Positions 36,522 to 45,173 of a DNA stretch of 46,437 nt are shown in pieces (position 1 is the first letter of the stretch; the number at the start of each line of letters is the position of its first letter). The notes below the pieces were generated by a model. It did no database searches. It was not told the DNA's origin and saw only the letters and a list, made by a program, of their open reading frames with translations. Both the position numbers and the translations under genes were made by a program. This stretch comes from Burkholderiales bacterium (GTDB taxonomy: Bacteria > Pseudomonadota > Gammaproteobacteria > Burkholderiales > Burkholderiaceae_C): contig JAGWXI010000010.1 in NCBI GenBank assembly GCA_018969975.1, forward strand, positions 1 through 46,437, written 5' to 3'.

Positions 36522-37436
36522 CTAGCGCAGACGCTTTATCAGGCTTGATGTATCCCAGCGCTTGCCACCGAGTTTTTGCACATCACCGTAGAACTGATCA
36601 ACCAACATGGTGACGGGCAAAACCGCACCATTGCGTTTGGCTTCGTCAAAGACCAAACCTAAATCTTTGCGCATCCAGTCCACGGCAAAACCAAAGTCAA
36701 ATTTATCAGCCACCATAGTTTTGCCACGGTTGTCCATTTGCCAGCTTTGCGCGGCACCTTTGCCAATCACGTCAAGGACCAAGTTCATATCTAAACCAGC
36801 TTTCTGACCGAAGGCGATCGCTTCACTCAGGCCTTGCACCAAGCCCGCGATGCAAATTTGATTGACCATTTTGGTGAGTTGACCGGCACCAGACGCACCC
36901 ATCAATGTGAAAGCGCGCGAGAAAGCCATCGCAACGGGCTTGACGCAATCAAAAACAGATTCATCACCGCCACACATCACGGTTAACAAACCGTTTTGTG
37001 CGCCGCCTTGTCCGCCAGATACGGGTGCGTCGATGAAAGGAATGCCTAAGTTTTTTGCGGCCGCATAAATTTCGCGCGCTACATCTGCCGAGGCGGTGGT
37101 GTGGTCCACCAGAATAGCGCCGGCCTTCATGCCAGCCAATGCGCCATCCGCGCCAAAAATCACTGAGCGCAAATCGTCGTCATTGCCCACGCAGCAAAAC
37201 ACAATGTCAGCACCAGCAGCAGCTTCGCGGGGAGTGGGCGCACTTTTAGGCGCTTTGCTTTTGGCAAATTCAGCTACCCAAGCTTGTGCTTTGGCGGGTG
37301 AACGGTTGTACACAGTGACAGCGTGTCCGGCAGATGCCAAATGGCCAGCCATCGGGTAGCCCATCACGCCCATGCCGATGAAAGCGACATGGGTGGAAGG
37401 TGCGGATTCATAGGTTTTTGGATTGATGCTCGACAT
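36522..37436 (-). CDS. NAD(P)-dependent beta-hydroxyacid dehydrogenase (HIBADH/GarR family)
   Basis: A 304-residue oxidoreductase of the 3-hydroxyisobutyrate dehydrogenase / tartronate semialdehyde reductase family. The Rossmann motif is VAFIGMGVMGYPMAGHL (G21, G23, G26), the substrate motif is DAPVSGGQGGAQNG (138-150), and the catalytic lysine is Lys190 in QLTKMVNQ. The substrate cannot be decided from motifs. An N-terminal extension of about 15 residues precedes the first strand. It is 57 bases downstream of pilT on the same strand; cotranscription is possible but functionally unexplained. Confidence 0.92.
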   Translation of the reverse strand: MSSINPKTYESAPSTHVAFIGMGVMGYPMAGHLASAGHAVTVYNRSPAKAQAWVAEFAKSKAPKSAPTPREAAAGADIVFCCVGNDDDLRSVIFGADGALAGMKAGAILVDHTTASADVAREIYAAAKNLGIPFIDAPVSGGQGGAQNGLLTVMCGGDESVFDCVKPVAMAFSRAFTLMGASGAGQLTKMVNQICIAGLVQGLSEAIAFGQKAGLDMNLVLDVIGKGAAQSWQMDNRGKTMVADKFDFGFAVDWMRKDLGLVFDEAKRNGAVLPVTMLVDQFYGDVQKLGGKRWDTSSLIKRLR

Positions 37437-37493
37437 GGTGAACTCTTTGGGGTTGGGTTAAATAGCCGTGCATCATAGTGCGATTGCATCGTT

Positions 37494-38483
37494 CTAAGCT
37501 GGCGCCGCCTGCATGGCCTGCGCCATGGTTTGCATCCCATAGGCTGCCCCTGTTTGGATGGCATTGTGAATTTGCGAGGTTTTGCCTTCTCGAATCAAAT
37601 GGCGGATAGCTGGTGTCGCCACCATGACTTCGAAGGCGGCGCATTGCTTTTGGCCTTGGATGGGACGGTATAGCGTTTGAGACACCACGCCGATCAAAGA
37701 TTCGCTGAGCTGCGTGCGAACCATGGCCTTTTCTGCGCCTTCAAACACATCGACGATGCGATCGATGCTAGCTGCCGCGCTTCGGGTGTGCAGGCTCGCT
37801 AGCACCAGATGCCCCGTCTCTGCCGCTGTCAAGGCTAGACGAATAGTTTCAGAGTCGCGTAACTCGCCAACCAAAATGACATCGGGGTCTTCACGTAATG
37901 CGGCACGCAATGCATTGGAGAAGCTTTTGCTGTGCTGCCCTACCTCTCTTTGTGTTACCAAACACTTTTGGCTGGTGTGTATGAATTCAATCGGATCTTC
38001 GAGGGTGATGAGGTGTTGACTGGTTGTTTGGTTGAGATGGTGCAACACCGCTGCCAAAGTAGTGGATTTTCCTGAGCCTGTGGGTCCAGTAACCAAGAAA
38101 AGTCCCGCACTTTTAAGCAAATCAGGTAATACCTTGGGGGCATTTATTTCAGTCAAATTTGGAATATTTTCGAGGATATGTCGAAGCACTGCGCCCGTGC
38201 CTTTTTGGCTTTTAAACACATTGACGCGGAATCGTCCCACTCTGGAAGTAGCGAATGAGAAATCTACTTCGTAGCCTTCTAAAAAGCGTGCGTACAAACT
38301 CTTTTCCATAAAAGGAGCCAAAACTTGTAAGAGCCAGCATGAACTTTGACCGTTTTGGACAGCGCCGCCGTTCAATTGAAATAGTTCCCCCTGAGCCCTG
38401 GCCCATGGCGATTGCCCAGAACAAAAATGGATGTCAGACGCGCCACGCATCACAGCATCTTGAAGTACATCTTCTAGATCCAT
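37494..38483 (-). CDS. pilT: Type IV pilus retraction ATPase PilT
   Basis: A hexameric secretion ATPase that powers pilus retraction and twitching. The 329-residue product has the N-terminal PilT domain (GASDIHFCSGQ), Walker A GPTGSGKST (133-141), Asp box ITLEDPIEFIH, Walker B EDPDVILVGELRD and His box TGHLVLASLHT. AIRHLIREGKTSQIHNAIQ is close to the AIRNLIRE motif specific to PilT. AAGGAG lies upstream of the ATG. It is somewhat shorter and more diverged than usual. pilU, which commonly follows pilT in Burkholderiales, is not downstream. It is divergent from yggS, a common arrangement in this group. Confidence 0.9.
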   Translation of the reverse strand: MDLEDVLQDAVMRGASDIHFCSGQSPWARAQGELFQLNGGAVQNGQSSCWLLQVLAPFMEKSLYARFLEGYEVDFSFATSRVGRFRVNVFKSQKGTGAVLRHILENIPNLTEINAPKVLPDLLKSAGLFLVTGPTGSGKSTTLAAVLHHLNQTTSQHLITLEDPIEFIHTSQKCLVTQREVGQHSKSFSNALRAALREDPDVILVGELRDSETIRLALTAAETGHLVLASLHTRSAAASIDRIVDVFEGAEKAMVRTQLSESLIGVVSQTLYRPIQGQKQCAAFEVMVATPAIRHLIREGKTSQIHNAIQTGAAYGMQTMAQAMQAAPA

Positions 38484-38512
38484 TCGTTCTCCTTGTTAAA
38501 GTCGTGCCTGTT

Positions 38513-39217
38513 ATGACTACATTGCAAGACAACCTTCAAGCCGTGCAATCGCGCATTGCTGCTGCATGCGCAGCATGCGGACGCAACCCTGCTGAAGTCA
38601 CCTTGCTCGCTGTATCCAAAACATTTGGTGTAGACGCAGTGCAGGAAGTTGCAGCATGCGGGCAACAAGATTTTGGTGAAAACTACATCCAAGAAGGTGT
38701 AGAAAAAATCACTTTTTTGCAAAGTGCCGCGCATACAAAAAATCCATTCATTTGGCATTGCATAGGCCCTATTCAAAGTAACAAAACCAAATACGTTGCT
38801 GAGTTCTTTAGTTGGGCGCATACAGTCGATCGCCTCAAAATTGCGCAACGTTTAAATGACCAACGTCCAGAGAACTTGCCGCCTTTGAATGTCTGCCTAC
38901 AAGTCAACATCGATGGTGGTGCAACCAAGTCGGGTGTTGCGCCAGAAGAAGTATTGGAGTTGGCGGAGCAAGTAACGCAATTGCCAAGACTCGTATTGCG
39001 CGGCTTAATGACTATCCCAGACCCTGTAGAAGGCTTTGAAGCGCAAGTCGCGCTCCATGCAAAAGCACGTGCATTATTTGACCAAATGCGTGGCGAGGTA
39101 AACCAACCTCACTTCGACACACTGTCCATGGGCATGACTTCTGATTTGGAAGCTGCGATCCATGCGGGTAGCACGATGGTGCGTGTGGGCACGGCTATTT
39201 TTGGTGGGCGTAAATAA
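38513..39217 (+). CDS. yggS: YggS family PLP-binding protein (PLPBP)
   Basis: A PLP homeostasis protein, structurally like the alanine racemase barrel but without racemase activity. From the ATG at 38513 it has 234 residues. The PLP lysine is Lys36 in LLAVSKTFG, and other family motifs are FGENYIQEGVEK, WHCIGPIQSNKT, LRGLMTIPDP and LSMGMTSDLEAAIHAGST followed by RVGTAIFG. The frame is open upstream to 38339 but overlaps pilT, and the conserved N-terminus begins at this ATG. Only 29 bases separate it from the pilT start, so promoters must overlap the coding ends. Confidence 0.94.
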   Translation: MTTLQDNLQAVQSRIAAACAACGRNPAEVTLLAVSKTFGVDAVQEVAACGQQDFGENYIQEGVEKITFLQSAAHTKNPFIWHCIGPIQSNKTKYVAEFFSWAHTVDRLKIAQRLNDQRPENLPPLNVCLQVNIDGGATKSGVAPEEVLELAEQVTQLPRLVLRGLMTIPDPVEGFEAQVALHAKARALFDQMRGEVNQPHFDTLSMGMTSDLEAAIHAGSTMVRVGTAIFGGRK

Positions 39218-39271
39218 CTAATATCGCATAACAGAGGTGACATTAGGCACACACTCTGCTAAACTCAGTAA

Positions 39272-39541
39272 ATGAAACCGTTTCGCTGGAATCATGAGAA
39301 AAATGAAACTCTCAAGCAAGAGCGTGGCATCTCATTTGAGGAGATAGTGCTTGCGATTGAGTCGGGTGGTTTGTTGGATGAGTTAAAGCATCCGAACAAA
39401 GAAAAATACCCTAATCAATTGGTGTTTGTGGCGGGGCTTGATAGTTACGCCTACTTGGTTCCGTATGTTGAAGAGGCCGAATATTATTTTCTAAAAACTG
39501 TGATCCCCAGTCGCAAAGCAACTAAAAACTATCTTGAATAG
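39272..39541 (+). CDS. BrnT-family toxin
   Basis: An 89-residue probable ribonuclease toxin of a type II toxin-antitoxin pair. BrnT features are FRWNHEKNETLKQERGISF followed by EEIVLAIE at the N-terminus, central strands with LVFVAGLDSYAYLVPYVE, and the C-terminal PSRKATKNYL that corresponds to the S-x-R-K-A-T of BrnT. Toxin precedes antitoxin by 8 bases, the order usual for brnTA. The codons are more AT-rich than in yggS or the GlcD-like gene. No clear promoter could be defined in the 54-base gap upstream. Confidence 0.83.
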   Translation: MKPFRWNHEKNETLKQERGISFEEIVLAIESGGLLDELKHPNKEKYPNQLVFVAGLDSYAYLVPYVEEAEYYFLKTVIPSRKATKNYLE

Positions 39542-39549
39542 GAAATCAA

Positions 39550-39852
39550 ATGAAAAAATTAGATACGTTTGAAAAAGATTTATTAGATGCCTTTGAGAAA
39601 GGCGAATTAAAGTCGACGTCGCCTTCAAAAGCCAAGCTTGCTAAGTTCAAGGCGGCAGCAAGCGCCACATTTATCAAAGACAGACGAATCAATATTCGCT
39701 TATCAACTCCTGATCTCATGGATATTCAGGCACGTGCTCTTGAAGAGGGTATTCCTTATCAAACTTTTATTGCCAGCGTTTTGCATAAATACGCTTCTGG
39801 CCGTTTGTATGAACGCCAATCTAATTTGCGGCCGAAATCGGCGAAGCGCTAA
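39550..39852 (+). CDS. BrnA/CopG-type antitoxin partner
   Basis: A 100-residue protein with a lysine-rich helical N-terminus (FEKDLLDAFEKGELK and KAKLAKFKAAASATF) followed by a ribbon-helix-helix region: DRRINIRLSTPDLMDIQARA and EEGIPYQTFIASVLHKYASG. The strand INIRLS and the two helices are as in CopG/BrnA antitoxins, which bind DNA as dimers and repress their operon. Ribosome-binding site AGGA precedes the ATG. Its end faces the convergent GlcD-like gene over a 12-base gap containing a palindrome. Confidence 0.83.
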   Translation: MKKLDTFEKDLLDAFEKGELKSTSPSKAKLAKFKAAASATFIKDRRINIRLSTPDLMDIQARALEEGIPYQTFIASVLHKYASGRLYERQSNLRPKSAKR

Positions 39853-39859
39853 ATTTAAA

Positions 39860-39873
39860 AGGTTTTAAAACCT
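39860..39873. repeat. Perfect 14-base palindrome at a convergent gene junction
   Basis: AGGTTTTAAAACCT is its own reverse complement and lies just after the antitoxin stop, covering the last codons of the convergent GlcD-like gene. With no loop it is a poor hairpin; it may be a small binding site or chance in an AT-rich junction. Confidence 0.4.
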
Positions 39874-41367
39874 AGGCAAATCAGGATGCTTGATTTGCCC
39901 AGCACGTACCAGCATCTTTCCGTATTCAGCACAACGGTTCAATGTAGGAATTACTTTGCCAGGGTTTAACAAACCCTTGGCGTCAAAAGCACGTTTCACA
40001 GCAAACATTTGTTCGTTTTCTTCAGCACTGAACTGCACGCACATGCTGTTGAGTTTTTCGATGCCAACCCCGTGCTCACCAGTCACCGTGCCGCCCATGG
40101 CCACACTGGTCTCTAAGATGTCTGCACCAAACAGTTCGCAGCGGTGCAGTTGATCTGGGTCATTTGCATCAAACAAAATTAGTGGATGCAAATTGCCGTC
40201 ACCCGCGTGGAACACATTGGCGCAACGCAATTGGTATTTCTTTTCCATCTCCGCAATCGCCAACAAAATATCGGCCAAGCGCTTACGTGGAATGGTGCTG
40301 TCCATGCACATGTAGTCGGGGCTGATGCGTCCTGACGCAGGAAACGCGTTTTTGCGACCGCTCCAAAAACGCAAGCGCTCAGCTTCGTTTTGGCTCACCG
40401 CAATCGCAGTTGCACCGCATTGACGCAACACCTCGCTCATACGGCCAATTTCTTCTTCCACCTCTTCTGGGGTGCCGTCACTCTCACACAGCAAAATCGC
40501 TTCGGCGTTGAGGTCGTAGCCCGCGTGCACAAAACCTTCTACGGCCGCAGTCATGGGCTTGTCCATCATTTCCAGGCCGGCAGGAATAATGCCCGCCGCG
40601 ATGACCGACGCCACCGCATCGCCAGCTTTACGCATATCGTCAAAGCTTGCCATGATGCAACGCGCCAATTGGGGCTTGGGCACTAGCTTGACGGTCACTT
40701 CGGTCGTGACGGCCAACATGCCTTCGCTGCCAACTACCAGTGGTAATAAATCTAACCCAGGCGTATCGAGTGCATCACTACCAAACTCAATGGCTTCGCC
40801 TTCGATGGTGAATCCTTTGACCTTCATCACATTGTGCAACGTTAATCCGTATTTCAGGCAATGCACGCCACCAGAATTCTCCGCCACATTGCCGCCGATG
40901 GTGCAAGCAATTTGGCTGGAAGGATCAGGAGCGTAATACAACCCCAAATGCGCGACGGCTTCGCTGATTGCTAAATTACGCACGCCACACTGCACGGTGG
41001 CGGTGCGTGCAATTGGATCGATATTCAAAATTTTGTTGAACTTGGCTAGCGAAAGAGTCACCCCTTGGGCATGCGGCATTGCGCCGCCAGACAAACCTGT
41101 GCCCGCACCACGCGCCACAACGGGCGCTTCGATCGCATGGCAAGTTTTTAATACGGCTTGCACTTCGCCGTAGGTTTCTGGCAAAACCACGCACAAAGGT
41201 CGCGCCCGATAGGCTGTGAGGCCATCACATTCGTAGGGAACCGTATCTTCGGTGGTGTAGAGCACCGCATGGGCAGGCAAGACACGTAAAAGCGCAGCTA
41301 CCACTTGCGACTGACGCTCGGCGTGGCTCATTGACTCTAGAAGCGCGGATGAGACAGGGGCATTCAT
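39865..41367 (-). CDS. FAD-linked oxidase, GlcD / D-lactate dehydrogenase family
   Basis: A 500-residue flavoprotein oxidising a 2-hydroxy acid such as glycolate or D-lactate. The FAD-binding (PCMH) domain has PVVARGAGTGLSGGAMP and PDPSSQIACTIGGNVAENSG, then PLVVGSEGMLAVTTEVTVK. The C-terminal domain has NVFHAGDGNLHPLILFD and GEHGVGIEKL, with the usual end GLLNPGKVIP. Start at 41367 (MNAPVSSALL) is preferred to codons reaching 41442. glcE and glcF, the other glycolate oxidase subunits, do not follow; the next region is the toxin-antitoxin pair. It may act alone or with subunits encoded elsewhere. Confidence 0.92.
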   Translation of the reverse strand: MNAPVSSALLESMSHAERQSQVVAALLRVLPAHAVLYTTEDTVPYECDGLTAYRARPLCVVLPETYGEVQAVLKTCHAIEAPVVARGAGTGLSGGAMPHAQGVTLSLAKFNKILNIDPIARTATVQCGVRNLAISEAVAHLGLYYAPDPSSQIACTIGGNVAENSGGVHCLKYGLTLHNVMKVKGFTIEGEAIEFGSDALDTPGLDLLPLVVGSEGMLAVTTEVTVKLVPKPQLARCIMASFDDMRKAGDAVASVIAAGIIPAGLEMMDKPMTAAVEGFVHAGYDLNAEAILLCESDGTPEEVEEEIGRMSEVLRQCGATAIAVSQNEAERLRFWSGRKNAFPASGRISPDYMCMDSTIPRKRLADILLAIAEMEKKYQLRCANVFHAGDGNLHPLILFDANDPDQLHRCELFGADILETSVAMGGTVTGEHGVGIEKLNSMCVQFSAEENEQMFAVKRAFDAKGLLNPGKVIPTLNRCAEYGKMLVRAGQIKHPDLPRF

Positions 41368-41505
41368 GGCAGAGGCCTTTAGAGTTATTTGAAGAGGACG
41401 GTTTAGCGTTTGTTCAAGAACACACAGTCTTTCTTGTGCCACTCAACAAATCGTAACCAATTGCATTGTAGGTAAGCATACGAGACAAGCTTTGAACTAG
41501 GGTAG

Positions 41506-42591
41506 ATGCAAAATAACAACCCTATGCCTTTTCTTCGTCCCGCTTGGGGATTTACATTTCGTGTTGCAGGTACTTTGCTGTTAGCTTGGATTGCTGCCCA
41601 AGTCTGTATTGCACTACATACCCCTCTGCCATGGATGATTGGGCCGTTGTTAGTCACATCATTTGCATCCATTAGCGGCGCACCTACGCTGAGTTGGAAC
41701 CCCTTTCGTGATGCTGGCCAATGGGTGATCGGAACAGCTTTGGGGCTTTATTTCACGCCGCAGGTTACAGCATTGCTGGTGAGTTTGTGGTGGGCCATAG
41801 GGCTGGGCATTGTGTGGGCACTATTGCTGGGCCTTGCCTTTGGACGCTGGCTGCATTGGGTGCATGCACCGCGCATGCAAGGGCTTGATCGCGCGACCAC
41901 TTATTTTGCAGGTCCTATTGGCGGCGCGTCTGAAATGACATTGTTAGCCGAACGCGCGATGGCCAGAACTGATTTAGTAGCTTCCGCCCACAGCTTGCGT
42001 GTGTTAATCGTCACCGTGGTCGTGCCCTTTGTGATGCAGTTCAGTGGTTGGCATAGTTTGGATGTGGCGCCAACCTTTGCGCGTCAAATCGATTGGCAGG
42101 GCTTGGCGCTTTTGGCTTTGTGCACTGGTGTTGGCGCGGGTGGGCTAATGCTCTTAAAACGTCCTAATCCATGGTTTCTAGGTCCGTTTTTGGTGGCGAC
42201 GGTGTTGACGATGAATGAGATCACGCTCTCAGGTATTCCGCCATGGTTGTCCAATGCTGCGCAGATGGTAATTGGAGTGAGCCTGGGTGTGCGCTTTACC
42301 GCATCTTTTATGCATACAGCTCCAAGGTGGCTAGCCAGTGTGGCGCTGGCAACGGTGGTGATGATTGTGGTGTGCGCAGGCTTTGCGGAGTGCTTGGTTT
42401 GGTTAACAGGCCTACCGCTACCTACGATGTTGCTGAGCACCTCGCCGGGAGGAATAGCTGAAATGGCAATTACCGCCAAAGTATTGCAACTTGGGGTGGC
42501 AGTGGTCAGTGCATTCCAAGTTTGTAGACTGGTAGCTATTCTTTTATTAGTACACCCTTTGTATTACTGGCTCTACCTCAGAAAATCTTAG
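41506..42591 (+). CDS. AbrB-family membrane protein (duplicated domain, COG3180)
   Basis: A polytopic inner-membrane protein of 361 residues with about 10 hydrophobic segments. An internal duplication is visible: PLPWMIGPLLVT plus DAGQWVIGTALGLYFTP in the first half corresponds to PNPWFLGPFLVA plus NAAQMVIGVSLGVRFTA in the second. SPGGIAEMAITAKVL near the end is also family-typical. Such proteins are annotated as AbrB regulators or putative ammonia monooxygenases, but the function is not established and transport is only a guess. The last four bases overlap the convergent DUF3567 gene. The 138-base gap upstream holds both divergent promoters; I could not define boxes there. Confidence 0.88.
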   Translation: MQNNNPMPFLRPAWGFTFRVAGTLLLAWIAAQVCIALHTPLPWMIGPLLVTSFASISGAPTLSWNPFRDAGQWVIGTALGLYFTPQVTALLVSLWWAIGLGIVWALLLGLAFGRWLHWVHAPRMQGLDRATTYFAGPIGGASEMTLLAERAMARTDLVASAHSLRVLIVTVVVPFVMQFSGWHSLDVAPTFARQIDWQGLALLALCTGVGAGGLMLLKRPNPWFLGPFLVATVLTMNEITLSGIPPWLSNAAQMVIGVSLGVRFTASFMHTAPRWLASVALATVVMIVVCAGFAECLVWLTGLPLPTMLLSTSPGGIAEMAITAKVLQLGVAVVSAFQVCRLVAILLLVHPLYYWLYLRKS

Positions 42592-42869
42592 TGCACCACC
42601 AAAGGGTTTTGAGCCAACTCTGCGTAGCCGGCTAAGGTGTCTTCGACTTCTTCTTGGGTGGGCGAGTTTTCTTGCCAAGCACGCAAATGGGCTTGGAACT
42701 GCTCGGCCCATGAGCCTTCCAAAAATATCTCTTTGCCAGAACGCTTGTCGACGATCTCGAACCCGTGACGGGCAAGAACAGGCACATCAGGACGGGAGGG
42801 CAAAAACTCAGTTTCTTGCATTTGTAAATGCATGACGGAGAAAGTCTCAGAGTTATAGAGCATGTCCAT
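42588..42869 (-). CDS. DUF3567 family protein (BTH_I0359-like)
   Basis: A 93-residue soluble protein of a family found mainly in Burkholderiales and of unknown function. Family features are the start MDMLYNSETFSVM, the central GFEIVDKRSGKEIFLEGSWA, and the C-terminal PTQEEVEDTLAGYAELAQNP. About 10 extra residues (ETEFLPSRPD) lie between the first two. It has no signal peptide. It stands alone on the minus strand between the AbrB-like and DUF3108 genes; its presence supports the taxonomic placement. Confidence 0.85.
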   Translation of the reverse strand: MDMLYNSETFSVMHLQMQETEFLPSRPDVPVLARHGFEIVDKRSGKEIFLEGSWAEQFQAHLRAWQENSPTQEEVEDTLAGYAELAQNPLVVH

Positions 42870-42931
42870 GGTGTCGCAGCTTTCTGTAAAACGGGTTGTA
42901 CCCCAAGGATATCGGATTCAAACGTCAAATT

Positions 42932-44083
42932 TCAAGACTTGGGTTTTTCAAGCTTTCGTAATTGCTGGTCGACAAAGTCTCCATTCGCATTAGTAACCCG
43001 CAAACGCACAGGCAAATAGTCTATCGACGGCGCAAACCAGAGCTCAATGGCCTGGTCAAATTCCTTGCGGGGCTTGCGGTTGATTTTGATGGTCGGGACT
43101 TCGCCATAGGGCAATTGCAAAGTTTCCGATTTTTCAACCAAAAAAAGCCATACCTCGGCATCGCGCGTCGCTACGGTTTGAAACGAGAGCAGGGTGCCTA
43201 CGGGATAACGCTCGGGGTCCGCAGACAACAAAGCCGCAATTTGCATCACCACGCTCAAGCGGTCTTGCGCGCCTTTGAGCAAAGGCGCTTCAGGTGCGTT
43301 GGTGCTAAAACTGATCACACCTTTGTCGCGCTGGAAGTGCGAGGCGACTTCGGAGCGGTATTTGTCGCCAAATCGCTGGGGCATCAAACCTTCCACACCC
43401 AAAGTGCCTTGACTGGTTTGGCTGCGAGAGCCTAATAAAAACGCACCTACTTCTAGTTTGGAGTCATAACGCTGGCCATCTTGCTGCCAAGAAAACTCGG
43501 CCCATGCGGAGTAGTTCATTTGCTTAGACATGCCAAGCACTTGGTACTTCAGCAAAACCGAGTCAGGAATCTTGAAAACACTGGCCTCACTAGCGGGCAC
43601 TTCCTCACTGGCAAATCGGGGATAAGGCTGCATATCAACGCTTGAAGCTACACGCGCTGGCAAAGGTACGGGGGCAACCTGGTCTTGGTTTCCCATCGAT
43701 GAAATACTGGTATTGCTAGGACTGTTATCTGTCTCGTCAGATGCATTAGCAGCGTTTGTATCGGCAGTCGTTGTAGCGTTTGTAGTCGTTTGGGTATCGG
43801 TAACTGGTTGCGGCTTTGCAATGGGGCTGATTTTTGGTTTTGCTTTTGTAATCGGGTTTGGTAGTGGGGGGAGTTGTATTTGGCGTGTCACAAATGCCCT
43901 AGTCTGCAGTGTTTGCTCTGCACCAGGTGTTAACCACAAACTACTTTCAGCAAGCAACCAAACGTGTACCAACAAAACTACACATGCAATAAAAAGAGTG
44001 GTGCGCTGGGTGGGCCAGCCCTTTTGCACAGCGAGGGCCACATTGGTGTTGGTAGCAGCTTGCATAGCCGCGTGTTCATTCAT
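42932..44083 (-). CDS. DUF3108 protein with TonB-like N-terminus
   Basis: A 383-residue membrane-anchored periplasmic protein. One membrane helix (TTLFIACVVLLVHVWLLAES, about 28-48) is followed by a Pro/Lys-rich stretch (PPLPNPITKAKPKISPIAKP) and a Thr/Asn/Ala-rich low-complexity linker to about residue 130, an arrangement reminiscent of TonB's spanning region. The C-terminal DUF3108 domain (about 170-380) has VLGMSKQMNYSAWAEFSWQQ, then DKYRSEVASHFQRDKGVISFS and ELWFAPSIDYLPVRLRV. DUF3108 proteins are beta-rich and of unknown function. There is no C-terminal TonB domain. Confidence 0.85.
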   Translation of the reverse strand: MNEHAAMQAATNTNVALAVQKGWPTQRTTLFIACVVLLVHVWLLAESSLWLTPGAEQTLQTRAFVTRQIQLPPLPNPITKAKPKISPIAKPQPVTDTQTTTNATTTADTNAANASDETDNSPSNTSISSMGNQDQVAPVPLPARVASSVDMQPYPRFASEEVPASEASVFKIPDSVLLKYQVLGMSKQMNYSAWAEFSWQQDGQRYDSKLEVGAFLLGSRSQTSQGTLGVEGLMPQRFGDKYRSEVASHFQRDKGVISFSTNAPEAPLLKGAQDRLSVVMQIAALLSADPERYPVGTLLSFQTVATRDAEVWLFLVEKSETLQLPYGEVPTIKINRKPRKEFDQAIELWFAPSIDYLPVRLRVTNANGDFVDQQLRKLEKPKS

Positions 44084-44149
44084 AAAGTGGGCGATTATGA
44101 TCAGGTGAATAACTAGTAAATCAGTAATTTTGCCTGAGGACTATCGGCT

Positions 44150-45163
44150 ATGAAACTTGCCACCTACAAAGACGGATCACGAGATGGACAACTCGTAGTC
44201 GTCTCGCGTGACTTAAGCACTGCGCACTATGCAACGGGTATCGCCAACAAAATGCAACAAGTTTTAGATGATTGGGGATTTATCGCACCGCAGTTAGTCG
44301 ACTTGTATGAAACACTCAATCTAGGCAAAGCGCGGCATGCCTTTCCATTTGATCCTGCCATGTGTATGGCGCCTCTTGCGCGTGCTTACCAATGGGCTGA
44401 TGGCTCTGCCTACATTAACCATGTGGAATTGGTGCGTGCAGCGCGTAGTTCAGAAGTGCCTGAGAGCTTTTACAAAGACCCCTTGATGTACCAAGGGGGC
44501 AGTGACGACTTCATCGGCGCGCAAGACGATGTAGTTTGTGCTAGCGAAGACTTTGGCATTGACTTTGAAGCAGAAATTGCCGTCATCACTGCAGATGTGC
44601 CCATGCAATCGACGCCAGACGAAGCCCTTGAAGGCATCCGCCTAGTGATGCTCGCCAACGATGTGTCTTTACGCAACCTGATTCCGAGCGAATTAGCAAA
44701 GGGTTTTGGATTCTTGCAAAGCAAGCCTGCAACCGCATTCAGCCCAGTTGCGGTAACGCTTGATGAATTAGGTCAAGCATGGGATAACGGCCGGCTCCAC
44801 GTAACCGTGCAGTCCACTTGGAATGGCCGCAAGGTCGGTATGTGTGAGGCCGGGCCTGAGATGACGTTTCACTTCGGCCAACTCATTGCCCACATTTGCA
44901 AAACGCGCAATGTGCGTGCCGGCTCCATTGTGGGTAGTGGCACTGTCAGCAACCAAGGCGTCGACATCAATGGCAAAAAAGAATGGCCCAAGGGCTATAG
45001 CTGTATTGCCGAAAAACGCGCAATTGAAACTATCTTGGACGGCAAACCCAGCACTGAATTCATGAAATACGGAGACACCATTCGCATTGAAGCCAAAGGC
45101 GCGGATGGTCAAAGCGTATTTGGCGCAATTGACCAAAAAATCGCGCCACTACAGCACAGTTAA
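44150..45163 (+). CDS. Fumarylacetoacetate hydrolase (FAH) family protein
   Basis: A 337-residue metal-dependent enzyme cleaving carbon-carbon bonds in aromatic or keto-acid breakdown; family members range widely in substrate. The metal-binding motif DFEAEIAVI is present, with YQGGSDDFIGAQDDVVCASE before it and KGFGFLQSKPATAFSPVAVT after it. AGSIVGSGTVSNQGVDING is the glycine-rich active-site segment. The N-terminal domain starting MKLATYKDGSRDGQLVVVSR is that of two-domain FAH proteins. The start is at 44150 with TGAGGA upstream. The substrate cannot be assigned. Confidence 0.92.
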   Translation: MKLATYKDGSRDGQLVVVSRDLSTAHYATGIANKMQQVLDDWGFIAPQLVDLYETLNLGKARHAFPFDPAMCMAPLARAYQWADGSAYINHVELVRAARSSEVPESFYKDPLMYQGGSDDFIGAQDDVVCASEDFGIDFEAEIAVITADVPMQSTPDEALEGIRLVMLANDVSLRNLIPSELAKGFGFLQSKPATAFSPVAVTLDELGQAWDNGRLHVTVQSTWNGRKVGMCEAGPEMTFHFGQLIAHICKTRNVRAGSIVGSGTVSNQGVDINGKKEWPKGYSCIAEKRAIETILDGKPSTEFMKYGDTIRIEAKGADGQSVFGAIDQKIAPLQHS

Positions 45164-45173
45164 AATTTCCAGC

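Noticed and set aside
39218-39271. Promoter for the BrnT-type pair
   Set aside because: TAAACT and TTAGGC resemble promoter boxes but are only 11 bases apart; no acceptable pair was found.
41368-41505. Divergent promoters between the GlcD-like and AbrB-like genes
   Set aside because: The gap must hold regulatory sites, but candidate boxes such as TTGCAT at 41461 have no -10 at a proper distance.
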